Assembly (NCBI GenBank): GCA_013398175.1
Contig: VZRZ01003105.1
Coordinates: 839,249 to 903,248 of the forward strand
From: Climacteris rufus
Taxonomy: Eukaryota; Chordata; Aves; Passeriformes; Climacteridae
DNA: 64,000 nucleotides
Reading direction: 5' to 3'
Shown here: in pieces, positions 13,244 through 25,010 of the stretch
Position numbering within the stretch: position 1 is the first letter of the stretch
Layout of the letters: every line of letters starts with the position of its first letter
Notes under the pieces: model-generated
What the model saw: the letters and a program-made list of their open reading frames with translations, nothing else
Database searches by the model: none
Told to the model about the DNA's origin: nothing
Program-made: the position numbers and the translations under genes

Positions 13244-13560
13244 GAAACGCGGATCTCCAGCTGGCTCTGGAGCGCACACCCTCAGCCCCTTCTCTGCTGC
13301 CTCAAAGGCGCTCGCGGGAGGAAACAGAGCCGTCCACCCGCCTGCCTGGGGTGCACTAATGGGATCATTTTAGGTGAATGATCTGCCTTCTTCCCCAGCT
13401 CCCTGTCCCTTTCCTGTCTGCTTGGAGGTTACAGCTGTGATTAAAACCTTGAACGGGGTGTTTTTCCCAGCAGATCACAATGGCTGAAATCAATAGGAGA
13501 TTTTACGGTAATGCAGTAATGGTCCTTATAATGAGGCTCAGGCTAGAAAATTTCTAGTGA
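13244..13560. promoter_or_regulatory. Candidate regulatory element with a local CpG cluster
   Basis: About eight CpG dinucleotides fall within roughly 100 bases (13245-13342) in a window where CpG is otherwise rare. They are followed by non-repetitive sequence with TAAT cores and a palindromic AGAAAATTTCT at about 13545-13555. CpG retention suggests either selection or lack of germline methylation, both typical of regulatory DNA. No promoter elements or exon were found with it. Conservation was not tested. Confidence 0.3.
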
Positions 13561-13595
13561 GGGCCTGTGCCTGAGGAATTCTGTATCTCTGGTTT

Positions 13596-13616
13596 AAAAA
13601 AAAGGGGGGGGGGGGG
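13596..13616. repeat. A8-G13 homopolymer pair
   Basis: Eight A bases (13596-13603) run straight into thirteen G bases (13604-13616), then an AGGAGGGAAAGG purine stretch. A G13 tract can form a G-quadruplex on the + strand and is prone to sequencing and assembly length errors. Confidence 0.9.
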
Positions 13617-13741
13617 AGGAGGGAAAGGTTTCTCCTTTTTTTTCATGGCCCACTGTAAAGTGTTTCTCTTAATTTGCACATTTCCTCACATGCGGTGGCT
13701 ATGGAATTTATCAATATAGTCATTCATGGAGGCAAATGCTG

Positions 13742-13766
13742 TAAATAACCCACCTAAATAACCCAC
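13742..13766. repeat. 13-base direct duplication
   Basis: TAAATAACCCAC occurs at 13742-13753 and again at 13755-13766 with one C between, a clean tandem duplication of a short unique sequence. Confidence 0.85.
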
Positions 13767-15469
13767 TTTGAAAAAGGAGGAATGTGAAGCCCTTTTGGGT
13801 AGAAGAAATGTCCTTCTGGATTATGCATGTGACACTCCAGTGTTAAAATTAGGGACTATTCGAACTAGATTTCTCTCAGATCTTTCTACTTCTCTTTGCC
13901 AAGCCTTGCAGAGAGGGTTTTTTTTTTTCTTTATGATACCCTGAAGAAATACCTCTCATGTTGGGTCAGCATCTTAAGCTGTCTACAGCATTTTCAAGAC
14001 TAGCTTCCGAGGTTTTGCCCTCTGAGGAAATCAGTAAAACAGAAGGCATGATGTGATTGTACATTAGCTGGCCACAGTCTCCCTGTATGGCTGCTCTTAG
14101 TGCACTGAGTGGCTTCACACTGCCTGGTCAGCTCCAGCGGAGCTGCTCCTCATGAGCAACAGGAAAAGTCACTACAGTGCAAGTGATGCACTGCAGTCTA
14201 CCTCCCCTGGACAAATTAATGCAATTATTGTATTAATTTTAAAATTCAGTCTGTCAGAACTGTAGCTCCTTTTCCCCAGTTTTCCCTGAATCTTTCTTTA
14301 TTGCTGACACCTAGTAGTAGTTTAAGCTCCCAACTGCTAGTCAACAGCCTCATCTGGGAAGAGGTTTCAACCACGGTCCCCTCTAGTCCTCCAAGGTGTG
14401 TCTGAACAGCCCATGTTATTCCCAGATGTTGGTGTCCCCATACTCCACACAGAGGTGTAAGATTCCGTGCGTGCCTGTTCCCTGGACCAGGGATGAAGTC
14501 ACAACGTTTTTGACAAACTGACACAGGTGAGATTTTCTCATCTTCTTTCACTAATTTTTCATTAGCAAGATCTCCAGAGGATTTTTTTGTAATGACTCCC
14601 CTCAACAGATGAGCCCAGGAACTGGAAATCACCCCTGAGTGATCTGTGAAAGAAATTAAAACTAAAGCAAACAAACACTTTCCATGATGTACCTCATCCA
14701 CTAAGCAACCCTGCGCAGGGATGGAAAATTTCCTTCCCAATGTCCACAAATGATCAGTTTCTGCCTTGAAGCACTGAGCTGGATTCGATTACACTAATCA
14801 TTATTTCAGTTCATGTAACTCCAGACTACTACCAATACCCAATGACTTTGGCACGCTGGGAATTCAATCAAACGTTTATACTAAGGGGGACTATTTACTT
14901 CAGCCCCTAGAGGTACCACTTTAAAAAAATTCCCTGAATATTGCTGAAATTAATATTAAGACTTTATACCCTCATGTATTTTTGAGGATTTATATATGTT
15001 GAGATATCATTTTTCCTACCACTTATCCTCTTACATACTCCCACAATATCTCATCTGTGGCATTTTCCCAGATGGGGCCCACAGCAACATTCTTGTAGCT
15101 TTTGGCTCACTTAACACTCCCGCTTAACAAAATCCTTGATTTGATGAGGTCTTCTCTGCTACAGCGCCCAACTCTACAGAACACCAGACACTGCCTTTTG
15201 ATGACATACATCTCTGTTTGCTACATGACATCCTCTGTGCACAGCACACTCCAAAAGTGGCCATGAGCCTAATTCTCCTCTGTCCCGTGGTCTCCTGAGA
15301 AAAACGAAGCTCTGGGAGCACCCACGCAAGCCACTGCCAGAGAAACAGCAGAAATTTGGCATTCTGCATCTGTGTAGGCAACAAGACAAAGTGAAAGGCA
15401 GCAGATAACTGAGCTCTTTATTTCTTCCCTACCATAATTTCCCCATTTTCAAAGGCATTCCAAATGGAA
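13767..15469. other. Non-coding DNA carrying an unrecognised 167-codon open frame on -
   Basis: The minus-strand frame 14246-14749 stays open for 167 codons after an ATG. It shows no signal peptide, membrane span, zinc-binding spacing or repeat, and no family I know. Its codon and residue mix (many W, C, H and G scattered) looks random. No convincing splice signals flank it. A chance open frame in a slightly G+C-richer patch is most likely. A weak CTCF-like GCCCCTAGAGGT sits at about 14903-14914. Confidence 0.4.
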
Positions 15470-15710
15470 CGACGGGGCTAACAGCCTGTGCACTGGCTTC
15501 GATGGGCTCTGTCTTAAATATCTATTTCTGGGTGTGAAGACCTAATTTTCAGATGCAGATAATTTTTGAAACTGAGCCTATATCCCTTTCACTGCGTTTG
15601 ATTTACATGCGATTTGTCAAACAATTAAAATGTGCATATTGTCATCACAAGGCCAAAACATCTCTTCATCTCTTCTTCATTTTCATTTCCCCACAGCACA
15701 GTTTTCAACA
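15470..15710. promoter_or_regulatory. Candidate conserved non-coding element
   Basis: Non-repetitive sequence with five isolated CpGs in about 140 bases (15471-15615), an ATTTACATGCGATTTGTCAAACAATTAA-type block at about 15600-15628 rich in octamer- and homeodomain-like words, and ATTGTCATCACAAGG at 15638-15652, which also occurs at 2687-2701 inside another candidate element. The pyrimidine-rich TTTCCCCACAG ending near 15697 would pass as a splice acceptor, but no coding exon follows. Conservation is untested. Confidence 0.25.
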
Positions 15711-16208
15711 AGTGAACTTGGCACTGAACAAAGCCTCCTTGCCACTCTTGACTGAATGGGGCTTCAGTCACCCTGTAAATGTTCACATGTGGCATTTCAT
15801 CTGATTTCATCTTTGTGTACTCAAGCACACCCTCACATTTTCTTCTTCAGTTTCTTCCTCCCCTCATGAACCACATTCAGATATTTAATCATCATCTGCT
15901 TCTCTCAACCTGCCAATTCATGCTGCACTTCTGGCAGACCAAACTGATATTTAGATACAATTGAGCATCTCTTCACGTAATTGTGTGCACACAGGTGTGC
16001 TCTGAGGTTCCCATCACTTGTTGCAAACATGTCAGGAACCTCAGTCACACATCTTATCCAGAACCTCTGCACAGTAGAGATAACATTACAACCACTCTCC
16101 CTGGAGGGACTACAAAAGATGGCCATAATGGGGAAAACTATATTTTTTGTACTGTCACAGACCCCATAAACTCTGTACCATATAAGTATTTTAAATAGTG
16201 AGGTTTTA
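15711..16208. other. Non-coding DNA, nothing recognised
   Basis: No repeat family, RNA gene or credible exon. Short overlapping open frames on both strands look random. Confidence 0.5.
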
Positions 16209-16229
16209 AGAAAAAAAAAAGGGGGGGGG
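16209..16229. repeat. Poly-A to poly-G homopolymer pair
   Basis: A run of A up to 16220 is followed directly by nine G bases (16221-16229), then TGAAGAAAG. It is the same A-then-G arrangement as at 13596-13616. Confidence 0.9.
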
Positions 16230-19200
16230 TGAAGAAAGATTGGGCAGTAGGAGAATGAGCTAAAATTTTAGAGAATCACAATTAATTTTCTGCATATTAG
16301 ACAATGTTCCTTTTACACTGTATCCAACTGATTTTTCTAGGAAATGTCAACATAGAAATGATTGCCATGTGCTCCCTGAAAATTGATACTATACTTAGCA
16401 ACATAAGAATTAAAAAAAAAAATCCTGCTAATTAATGAAGATTTTCCTCTGCCAATTACTGCAGCTGAGTTCTTTACCTACTAAAATCTTTTAGATTTCT
16501 TTATCCAAAAAAATCTACTAGTAATAATCCTAAATACTATTGGAATTTCGTGATGTAAGTAAACTAGGCTTTCTCAGATGTGCAAAGGAGGTTTGGTCCC
16601 AGACGTTATCTCAAAGGAAACAGCATTTCATGCAGTTTGTTCAAGACAAAGCTGGCTTCTCCTTCCTGAAAATTTTCCTGCAAGTCTATCTTCCATCTGT
16701 GCCTTGGCTTTGTCCTACAAATCATAGGCAGCACAAGGCACTGATCTTCAAAACTGCAATGTTTTCTTATTTAGATGCTACACATCTAATAAATAGCCCT
16801 TCCCTCTCCTTCTGTGATACCATGTGCAGTTTTGGTACAAAAGTGGATGGCTTCTGTGATCAGAGGACACTATCTAGACAGTGGCCTAATGCGCCCACTT
16901 AACTGACATGTATTTAGTGTTTACAGAATACTTCCCTCAACATTCAGTTCAGATTTCCTTCCTTAGAAGGCAAACACACTGCCTGGGAGAGTTAGAGCCA
17001 AGTCCCCTAAAGCCAAGGTCATAGCTGCAAGTGACCATTCTGCCCAATGTCCCAGCAGATCTATAATAAAGTCTCTACAGCTTGCATATTGACAGAATTC
17101 AGCCCCTCCCCATGTATTTATTTCATTAAAACTTACTGAGAAAACACTTGCCCAGACATTGTTTTCCAAATATGGGAAAATTTGTTATTGGCAAAGGTGT
17201 ATAATCTGTATTTGTCCCTGGGTAAGGTGGGATTTGCTTACCCACTATGAGATGTTTTGAATCCTGCATTTTCACTGTGAAGTGAGCTATTGCCAGGTCA
17301 GACTGATGTAGAAAGATCAAATCCCAAGGGTACATGGCCAGACCACAGGCAAACAGGCTCCCAGTGACCTCCACAGGTATTTGCATTAAGAAAAGTCATC
17401 TTGTGGACAAGCAAAGCAATTGAAATATGTGCCAGGATATTTGTGTTCACCTTCTACATAACAACAGAGCACCATTCTCATAACTGGACTATAGTTCTAC
17501 AGAAATCAAACAGGCTGGCTCCTTGCCGTACCATTGTGTTTCAAAGATCTCTACTGAAAACTAGGTTTATGTCCTTGATTACTGCACAGCCACAGCTGAG
17601 ATGGTGCAGCTGCCTCCCCAGCATCTCCAGCAGGTTATTCTGCACAGTCATTCTGATGACAGATGTTAACCTTTTGGGATGCCCAGAACCACAGTGTACT
17701 ACTCACTCATAAGGAAACATCAACAACCTCACGCACTGATTACTGCCTAACATGTCTTTGTCAAACACTTAATGAAGCACATGTTGGGTCTGCTGATCTG
17801 ACTGTCAATTTATTCTAAATGAATCTACATGCCAAAAGATTTAGGTACCAAAAGCTGGAAAAGCTTTTTAATTTTTTTTTTTTTTTTTAGCCCTGACCAT
17901 GATAGCTGCACAGCAATATGCCATGTGAAGCAATAGTTGTTTGAAAACTTAGAATACCAGGTAGCTCAAAATCATGAATTTCTGAAAAATCACTCTCTGG
18001 CTCCACCCCAAAAAGCAGAAATGACAAGCCTACGAGATCCCTTTTTATACTACAGAGCAGAGGTATTAATTTTGTGTTGTAAGCATAACCTGTGACCAGC
18101 CTGGGAAAGTGGCAATTATATTATTTTGTTTGGGTTTGTTTTGCTTCTTCCCTGTTTTGCACAGCCCACATGCAGCTGAACTAGCAAAGCTTAAGAGGGA
18201 GTAAGAGCCCCAAAACGAACGTCACAAAGGAGAAAAGGTTGTGTTTTATGGGCAGCAGATCTATTTTAAGACCTTCCCACTGCAGTCCTGATCTTACACT
18301 CTTGTAGCTACTCAGTGATGTGGCACACCAAGCCTGCCTTCCTGACCCTGCTCCGACTGAAGGGCGGCAATGGGGAGAGGGCAGGGAAGGGCAGGAGTGA
18401 ACAAAGGCTGCCAGAAACGTGGGAGGCCAGGCTTTCTTAAAACAGCAATGAAAAGATAAACTAATTACCAAGTGTGAAATTGATAAATGATAAAGCAGAA
18501 ATCATGTAACAGTCCTAGTGTTGAGCACAGATGTTCTGTATGCACGTATGAAGTGCTGCTGCTGGGTTTTCTACTGCTGCTCCTGGCTTCTGGTTGCTGC
18601 CCTGAGCAAGGGCAAGGCATTTATCCCAGCTCCTGGCCTTTCCTTTCTCATCGATTGAGGGAAACAAGGTCAGTCACCCCAATCTGGCCTTTAAAGCAGA
18701 TCTGCCCATCACTCAGAGCCTCCAGAATCATAGGGCAAAGGTTATTTAGAGTCTTCTCTAAAACAATCAAGAAATTTGCATAAGGGAGGATTCAGGGTGA
18801 AACCAGGATCTCCAAGCACCTTAACTGACCCCAGCAACTCCACCCTTGAGAATGCTGTCAGAGGGCTTTGGCCCAAGCAGACATTTTGCAGTTGTGGATG
18901 AAAGATCTCTTTTTAGACTGCATCCTGCTTGGCTTTGCAACCACTAAACAGAGTGGGCTGCAAGGAATTTTCACAGACTGAACACCAGAGAAGCTAATAC
19001 TACATGAGCCAAGCTCAGCAAAATAAAGGCATCCTTCTAAAAATGTAATACCTGCTCAAATGACAGTGGAACCCCACCTGCATGTTTAACACTAGCCCAT
19101 GGTTACTCCAAATCTTTGTTAAAGAACTTCAGGGAAAGAACAGCACCTCTGTAGCACTTAGAGCCAGTCATCAGAATGACCCTGATAATCCAGACTCATA

Positions 19201-19979
19201 AATACATGGAAATAATAAACATGCAGATAAAAAGCGTGCATACTAATGTAAACAAAAAAAAAATGTCCAGAAGGGAGACGCAATTATAAGACAAACCTGC
19301 CAAAATTTCATTAAAAAACTCATTTAAACTGAGTGAAATCAGGAAAACTCCAAAGTTGGGCCGAAACATCATCTTTCACTTATCCTCTTGTACCTGCACA
19401 TCAGAGATAATAATGCCTTCTCTTAGAGGAGACTCTGAGCAGTGGGTGACCTTATGTACCAAGTGTGCTGCAATAACTAAGTACAGCAGGGGTGAATTGA
19501 AGATGACATTTCAGCCTTTAACAGAATTTCCCACATTTCTTCAATTTACGCCAAACCCTTACATTATTTCAACTTATCTTTTCTCTGATAGCATACAAAG
19601 CCAGAGGTTCAGAGAATGTTACTCACACACCAATCAATTATTGTATTGCAAAATTATCTGCACAATCCCTCATTAAATACTTGCATTCAGAAAGCCTTGC
19701 AAGAACTGCTCATTTCCACACACAACCCCTTTGCAGCCCTTGACCAAGGAATCCTGGAAGCAAACATCCAGCCAAAGCATCTGAATTTGACTCACACTGC
19801 ACCATTAAAATGAGTCAATAATTTTGTCAATCCAGCAAGCAACTGCAAGTCTCTTAGTTTATAAATAGGCTTTTGATTTTTTTTTTTTTTAAATAACAAA
19901 AGGGAAAACAGAAAGACTTACTTTGCAGAAAAATGCTGCAGGAAAAAAAGGCAATTTTTACAGGAATGGTTCAGCACTG
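16230..19979. other. Non-coding DNA with poly-T runs
   Basis: No gene or repeat family recognised in about 3.7 kb. It holds a T17 run at 17872-17888 and a T14 run at 19877-19890. The 120-codon frame at 16540-16902 and the 103-codon frame at 17401-17712 on + show no recognisable domain, and their residue mix looks random. Confidence 0.5.
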
Positions 19980-20280
19980 TTAGCCTGTTGGTACAGTGTA
20001 CACCTTGGCTGCACATCAGCTGTTATTGGATAGCAGAAGCTTTATCCATCTGTAACTTTCATTAAAATAGAATGCCATTGCATAATTATATCTGGATTTT
20101 TTAATTCAATTTTTTTTTTGCATGGGATACCAGTAAATCTTTCATTCTCTGTTGGAACACGTACAATACGTGAAATCTGCGTTTACAGCTAAAAATGGGT
20201 GCACAGCATCAAAGCATAGCATGGAAATTAAGCATGATAAAAACAGAACAGGAATAAACTGAAACATCAAATGTCTCTTA
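19980..20280. promoter_or_regulatory. Candidate conserved non-coding element with paired CACGTA/TACGTG sites
   Basis: Non-repetitive sequence with ATTGCATAATTATA (octamer- and homeodomain-like, about 20078-20091) and the perfect inverted repeat CACGTA-CAA-TACGTG at 20158-20172. Each arm carries an ACGTG core, the word bound by HIF and related bHLH-PAS factors. The CpGs here survive in a CpG-poor background. Role and conservation are inference only. Confidence 0.3.
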
Positions 20281-20686
20281 CTTGATATTTCTGCCACTCA
20301 TAGCATCTCCAAATTAAAAACAAAAAAAAAAAACTACTAGAAGAGCCATGTCTGTTTCAGAAAAATACACAAATCAGATATGTCCATATGAAAGCTATAT
20401 ACATATCCAATTCCAAAGCAAACATGGATAATTCTGTCTTCCCCTTGTCACACAGAGCACAGACTTCTCAAGTGAACAATTCAGCACAAAGCTCCCTACT
20501 CCAGGCAGTGCCTAGTTACCAACAGAATTGCCTTGATGCCTTGGCCTTGATGACCAAGGAGTAACAGGCAGACAATACTTCACATTTCGAGCTTCAGTCA
20601 CTCTTGGAGCTGGCTCAGTTACAAGGAATAATTCTTATTCTCAGCAAGTTTAACACATTTGCATGAAAGAAATAATTTACTCTGTT
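20281..20686. other. Non-coding DNA, nothing recognised
   Basis: A+T-rich, with an A-rich run near 20320-20333. No open frame or repeat family of note. Confidence 0.5.
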
Positions 20687-20701
20687 GCACCCCCTAGTGG
20701 G
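20687..20701 (-). promoter_or_regulatory. CTCF-like binding motif
   Basis: Read on the minus strand, the site is CCCACTAGGGGGTGC, which fits the vertebrate CTCF core CCACYAGGGGGYRC at every core position apart from the added outer C. CTCF sites mark chromatin loop anchors and domain borders and depend on orientation; this one points left in the window. Binding also depends on CpG methylation and flanks, which cannot be read here. Confidence 0.55.
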
Positions 20702-22139
20702 TTTATTTAGAGTAATCAGATCCTCCCGGTTTTGTTATTTTTCTATTCATCGTACACGTTAACTAAGGAGAGTCACAAAAGGATGTACTTACGTTCCCAA
20801 ACTAATTTACTTCAAGGTTAACTGACATTTCTCTCTTTTGTTGGTGGTTTCCAATAAGGAATAGTAAGGCACATAGCACCTTGTGATACAAACACGTTTG
20901 ATATAATCATGAATTTCTGGTTTTTGAGCTGGGTTCTATTTTCAGTTTAAACCCAGAGTAGAAAGACTTTCTATTCCAGGACAAAATTACTCATTCTCTT
21001 TTTAAGGTCAAGTGATATGTGTAATAAGGAGAGATCCAAAGAGAGGAGGAGAAAATGTGGGGTTGGTGCATTATTAATGCCAGCTATATTCAATGTGTTC
21101 AATAAGTTTTTGCAAATTGGCAAATGGCAAAAAGTCACAGTATTGTTAACATCACTATTTGACTTTGTGTCCATGTTGTTCCTACCTCAGTGAACTTACC
21201 TGGAAAAAAAATCAGACCCATAATAAATGAAGGAAAAGGTGAAGGAACCAAATTACCAGGACTCAGACACTGGAAAAAAAAATTAATTTACTTATCTTTT
21301 GCTGTTGGACTGATTGTGTCTCATTGCAAAGAGATATTTGTCAGCTACATTAGCAGGAGCCAGCCACAGCTCACAGATTCAGCGTGGCCAGGGCTAACAC
21401 TGCACACAGACCACGTACATAAAGCTTTTGGGAAAATGGGCCCAAATGTTGTGTTCAGATCAGTGACATGAGGCTGTAACAAAATATGGGAGCTACATCC
21501 TTGCTCCAGCTTCCTCATGGCTGATACAGAAGCAGAGAGGCAGAAACGTCCTCAAAACCCCAGACCTGGCCATTCTCTCAGCAGTGGAGCAGAGGAGCAC
21601 TGACAACTTTCCCTTCAATGAAGGTGCCTGCCCTGGCCTAGAGCAAGTTAAGGGCAGACAGAAGAGCTGGTGTAGGGAGTGAGTAGAGACAGGTACCACA
21701 GGGCTGCTGGAAAGGCATTTCCCCCTTCCCACAGGCTGGGAGTTCTGTCCAGTCTTGCTGAAGCTCTCACCTTCTAAGGTTTTTAAATACACGTATAAAG
21801 ATGTACAGACAATCCCAAATTGCCTTCCTCAGTGCACTATGATTTAAAATATCAAGGCACTTCCAGCAAGTCCTGACATCAGATGGCAAGAAGGAGCAAA
21901 CAAAGAGGTCTAGCTTGTCTTTTGTGCTTAGATGTATTTTATACCAGAGTATAAAGGAAATCAATATTCCCATCATAAATCTTGCTTACTCTCCTTATAG
22001 GGGTGATGGCTGACTTCCATGTGAAAATGTCAAAATAAAAGCACTTTGCTCTCCAAGAGACTTTGGTTCAATCAGGCATAATACAGCACAAACAACCCTA
22101 ATGTAAATAAATGCACTGAGAATACAAACATCCACAGGA
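20702..22139. other. Non-coding DNA, nothing recognised
   Basis: No repeat family or exon recognised. A G+C-richer part at about 21480-21780 has a 99-codon open frame on - with no recognisable content. Confidence 0.5.
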
Positions 22140-22740
22140 GACACGACTGTGAGAGCCCTCTTACTTCCACCAGGGATATCTATCCACTGCCTAGACAGAA
22201 GCAGGAGCATCTCCTGGCTGCTGCTCACCAGAACGAGTGCGGGCTATATAATCTGATAAGCCGTGATTTTCTCTCATTCATTAACATTCAAAATGGTTTC
22301 TTTCTACTTCCTTGCATCCCCTTCGATGGCTGACCAGCACGTAAACAAGGAAGACCATTCGTATTAGCCAGAGAAAGCTGCTCTGGCTCGCTGCCTGTGT
22401 GCCTATGATAATGAGCCATTCTTAAAGCGTTATCAATGCAAACCGCCTTGGAACCCACGCACGCTTCAGAGGACATGAATCTGTCCTGGTGAACCCTCGT
22501 GACGCAGCTACTGCTCTTGTGCTTCCCTGTGCCTGACACAGATCACATCAAAGCCATTATGGCCAAAGAGAAGATGAATAACTTTTGCAATTTTAACTGT
22601 AAACGTGTTAACGGAACTACGTTTACGTGTTTCAGATTAAAAAAGAACCATCGCTAACAAATAACCTGAGAAGGTCATTACCATTTCACATTAGTGAATT
22701 ACCAATAAATTATTTTGAGGAAATTGCTTTATTGTGAAAC
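22140..22740. promoter_or_regulatory. CpG-retaining candidate enhancer with TATA, GATA and inverted ACGT sites
   Basis: About 19 CpGs fall between 22140 and 22660, several times the density of the flanks. TATATAA at 22245-22251 is followed at once by the GATA-type site CTGATAAG (22253-22260). An inverted repeat with 8-base arms, GTAAACGT at 22599-22606 and ACGTTTAC at 22619-22626, encloses a further CpG. A second ACGTG follows at about 22624-22628. The 3' part (22640-22740) is TAAT-rich and non-repetitive. The mix suggests a regulatory element. A promoter is possible given the TATA box, but no exon follows on either strand. Confidence 0.35.
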
Positions 22741-24699
22741 CAGGACACTGGAAAGAACAATATTATGTACATAAAATTAAATTCTAGCAAATCTTGCTGA
22801 CAGACAATAGACATGGAAAGTATATATTTCCAATAATGGGCATTTGCAATTCACAATAATTTTATCTGGGTATGTACCTGAAACAAGAAGAAAACACAAG
22901 TGAAGATTTTGTAGAGAAGTGTTGATAGCAGAGGTAACAGGATGAAAAGAATAAAAATAAAATTGCTTCCAGTAACCTGGCAGCAAAAACTAAAGCACAG
23001 TGTCATCAATATCCATGGCATCTGTGAAGAGAGTCATCACAATACTAAAAAAATCATATTTCATTTCCTCTGCTAAGGTAAGCCCTACGATCTGGCACCT
23101 CTGTTTCTCGCTATAATGTTGTCAGTAGGTGAAATTCACAGGAAAAGGGCTGTGTGTTACTTATGTTCTACTTAAGCCTACATTTACTCAGGGTGTGTAC
23201 TATAATCTGTTACACATAAATGCTTCTTTGGTATTTTGTTAAACACTGTTTTGATCCAAATATTAGATGCATTTTATCTTTTCAATGATGCACATGTAAA
23301 AGTAAAACCTTACAACACCATGAGTTTGGATTTAATTTTCCATGCAGAGGGATTTTTTTAATTTTCGTGTTCCTCATTTCCTTACACTCGTGCTGATATT
23401 AACACCTGTGCAAACTGAGTGTAAAACGCCATCAAATCACAATTCCCCAATCACATCAGCAGTGATATTTTGCACCCGCTTGGCACAGATGCAATTTATT
23501 ATATGAGATTAAACACAGTGGTGAATCAGGCCTTCTGTATTTAAAACAACAGCACACATTTTCACCTATAGATAGCATCACCAGATATAGGTACAGGGGA
23601 AATAACGCTTTGAGTTCATCTTAAATTTTCATTGATTCCTCTAACTATCACCAAGGAATCCTGTGGCTAGAAGGAACTGCCTAGGAGTAGCCCGAAAAGA
23701 ACAGGGTTGTTATAAATCAGGCTAAAAATGCACAGGCATGACTGTGTCAGAAAGATGTCACAGTGCATAGCTGTTACAGACCTCTTGGTTTTGAAAATAT
23801 TAAATGCATGCAAAATGTAATGGGAAAATAGTCAAAAGGTCGGGATAGTGTAACAACACAGCTCCATAAGGAAATACTGCAACCCAAATTTTAATGCCTC
23901 CTAAAGATTGCTAATTCAAAGGGGAACAACAAGCCGAGTTTCTGTCTTTGAAAAAGACACTTCACAAAAAAGGTTCCCTACGTCACATCACCATTGTCTG
24001 TAATGTGGAAATTGTATAGTGGAAGAATAAATTATCAGCAAATTAATTGGATATAAATAGAATGCTCTTATGTGTTTGGCTTTAGCTGTCAGCAGCTCAC
24101 TGCTCAGAGCTGATCATGGGTGTTGTTTTTTCAATCAAATAAGACCCTTTATATTATAGTGTTCTATATTCTGTGACTAGAACTATTATAATTTGAGCTG
24201 AAGCAGTTATCTTTACTACCTTGTGAATACAATCTGAAAGAGTTACAGAAAATGCTGATATACTTAGGATGACCTTCTTTGGTTCAGTGGTGTTACAGGC
24301 ATACATTTTTTCCTTTTTTTGTTACTAGGAAGGAGAAAATTACATTGGGCTAAAATGAATACTAATGAAACTCCTTAGTTAGCTTTCTTTGTGATAAGAA
24401 TAAAAAATTGGAGCTATGTTCCTCTAGAATCTCAAGCAATTTTTGTCCTTTATTCTGATAGAAAGATTACTGACAGTAGAGAAGGAGAGCAAGGTAATTT
24501 CATAAAATATCTGCATTTTTAAGAATGCTTTTGTTGCAAAAATGTTGGTGTGCAATTTCTTCAATCTACTTTTAAGGCTGTAAAGAAAAAGTACCTATTT
24601 GTTCTGCACTGCAACAATGCCAGCTGCATTCAATCAACTAAAAAGCTGCAAGCCATAAACCTTCCTCCACAGCTATAGAAGAAAAAAAGGCAGGGCCAT
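22741..24699. other. Non-coding DNA, nothing recognised
   Basis: No repeat family or exon. CTAAG|GTAAGC at 23073-23083 is a good splice donor word, but the sequence before it has stops in all + frames within a short distance. Parts of 23330-23660 are non-repetitive and could be conserved. Confidence 0.45.
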
Positions 24700-25010
24700 A
24701 AAAATTCATCAGGATAATGTAGAGATGAGGCGTGTTTGAATCACCATCCCTGCAATCAACCAATCACTCATCCTGTGGCATTTACAGCACATCTCATTCC
24801 CCTGTTCCTTAAGGACAATTGATTTTCCTGATTCCATTAGCATAACGGCAAGGAAAATGACTGCAGTGCAATATTTCTGGAAACTTCCAACAAGTATGCT
24901 GTGTGCTGGAGTGTGACCATAATAATAAGCTACCTAGCTAGCAACTGCGTGTGCTTCTGCTGCTGCTGCTATGGTATCGCATCCAAGGGAAAAGGACACA
25001 GAGTAAGCAA
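24700..25010. promoter_or_regulatory. Candidate conserved non-coding element
   Basis: Non-repetitive block with clustered TAAT and CAAT words: CAATCAACCAATCAC at about 24754-24768 holds two CCAAT-like boxes, and GGACAATTGATTTTCC lies near 24813-24828. A CTGCTGCTGCTGCT run at about 24957-24970 ends it. Several isolated CpGs survive. The reading is by composition and motifs only. Confidence 0.25.

Noticed and set aside
23073..23083. Splice donor word CTAAG|GTAAGC
   Set aside because: Preceding sequence has stops in all frames; no exon can be drawn.
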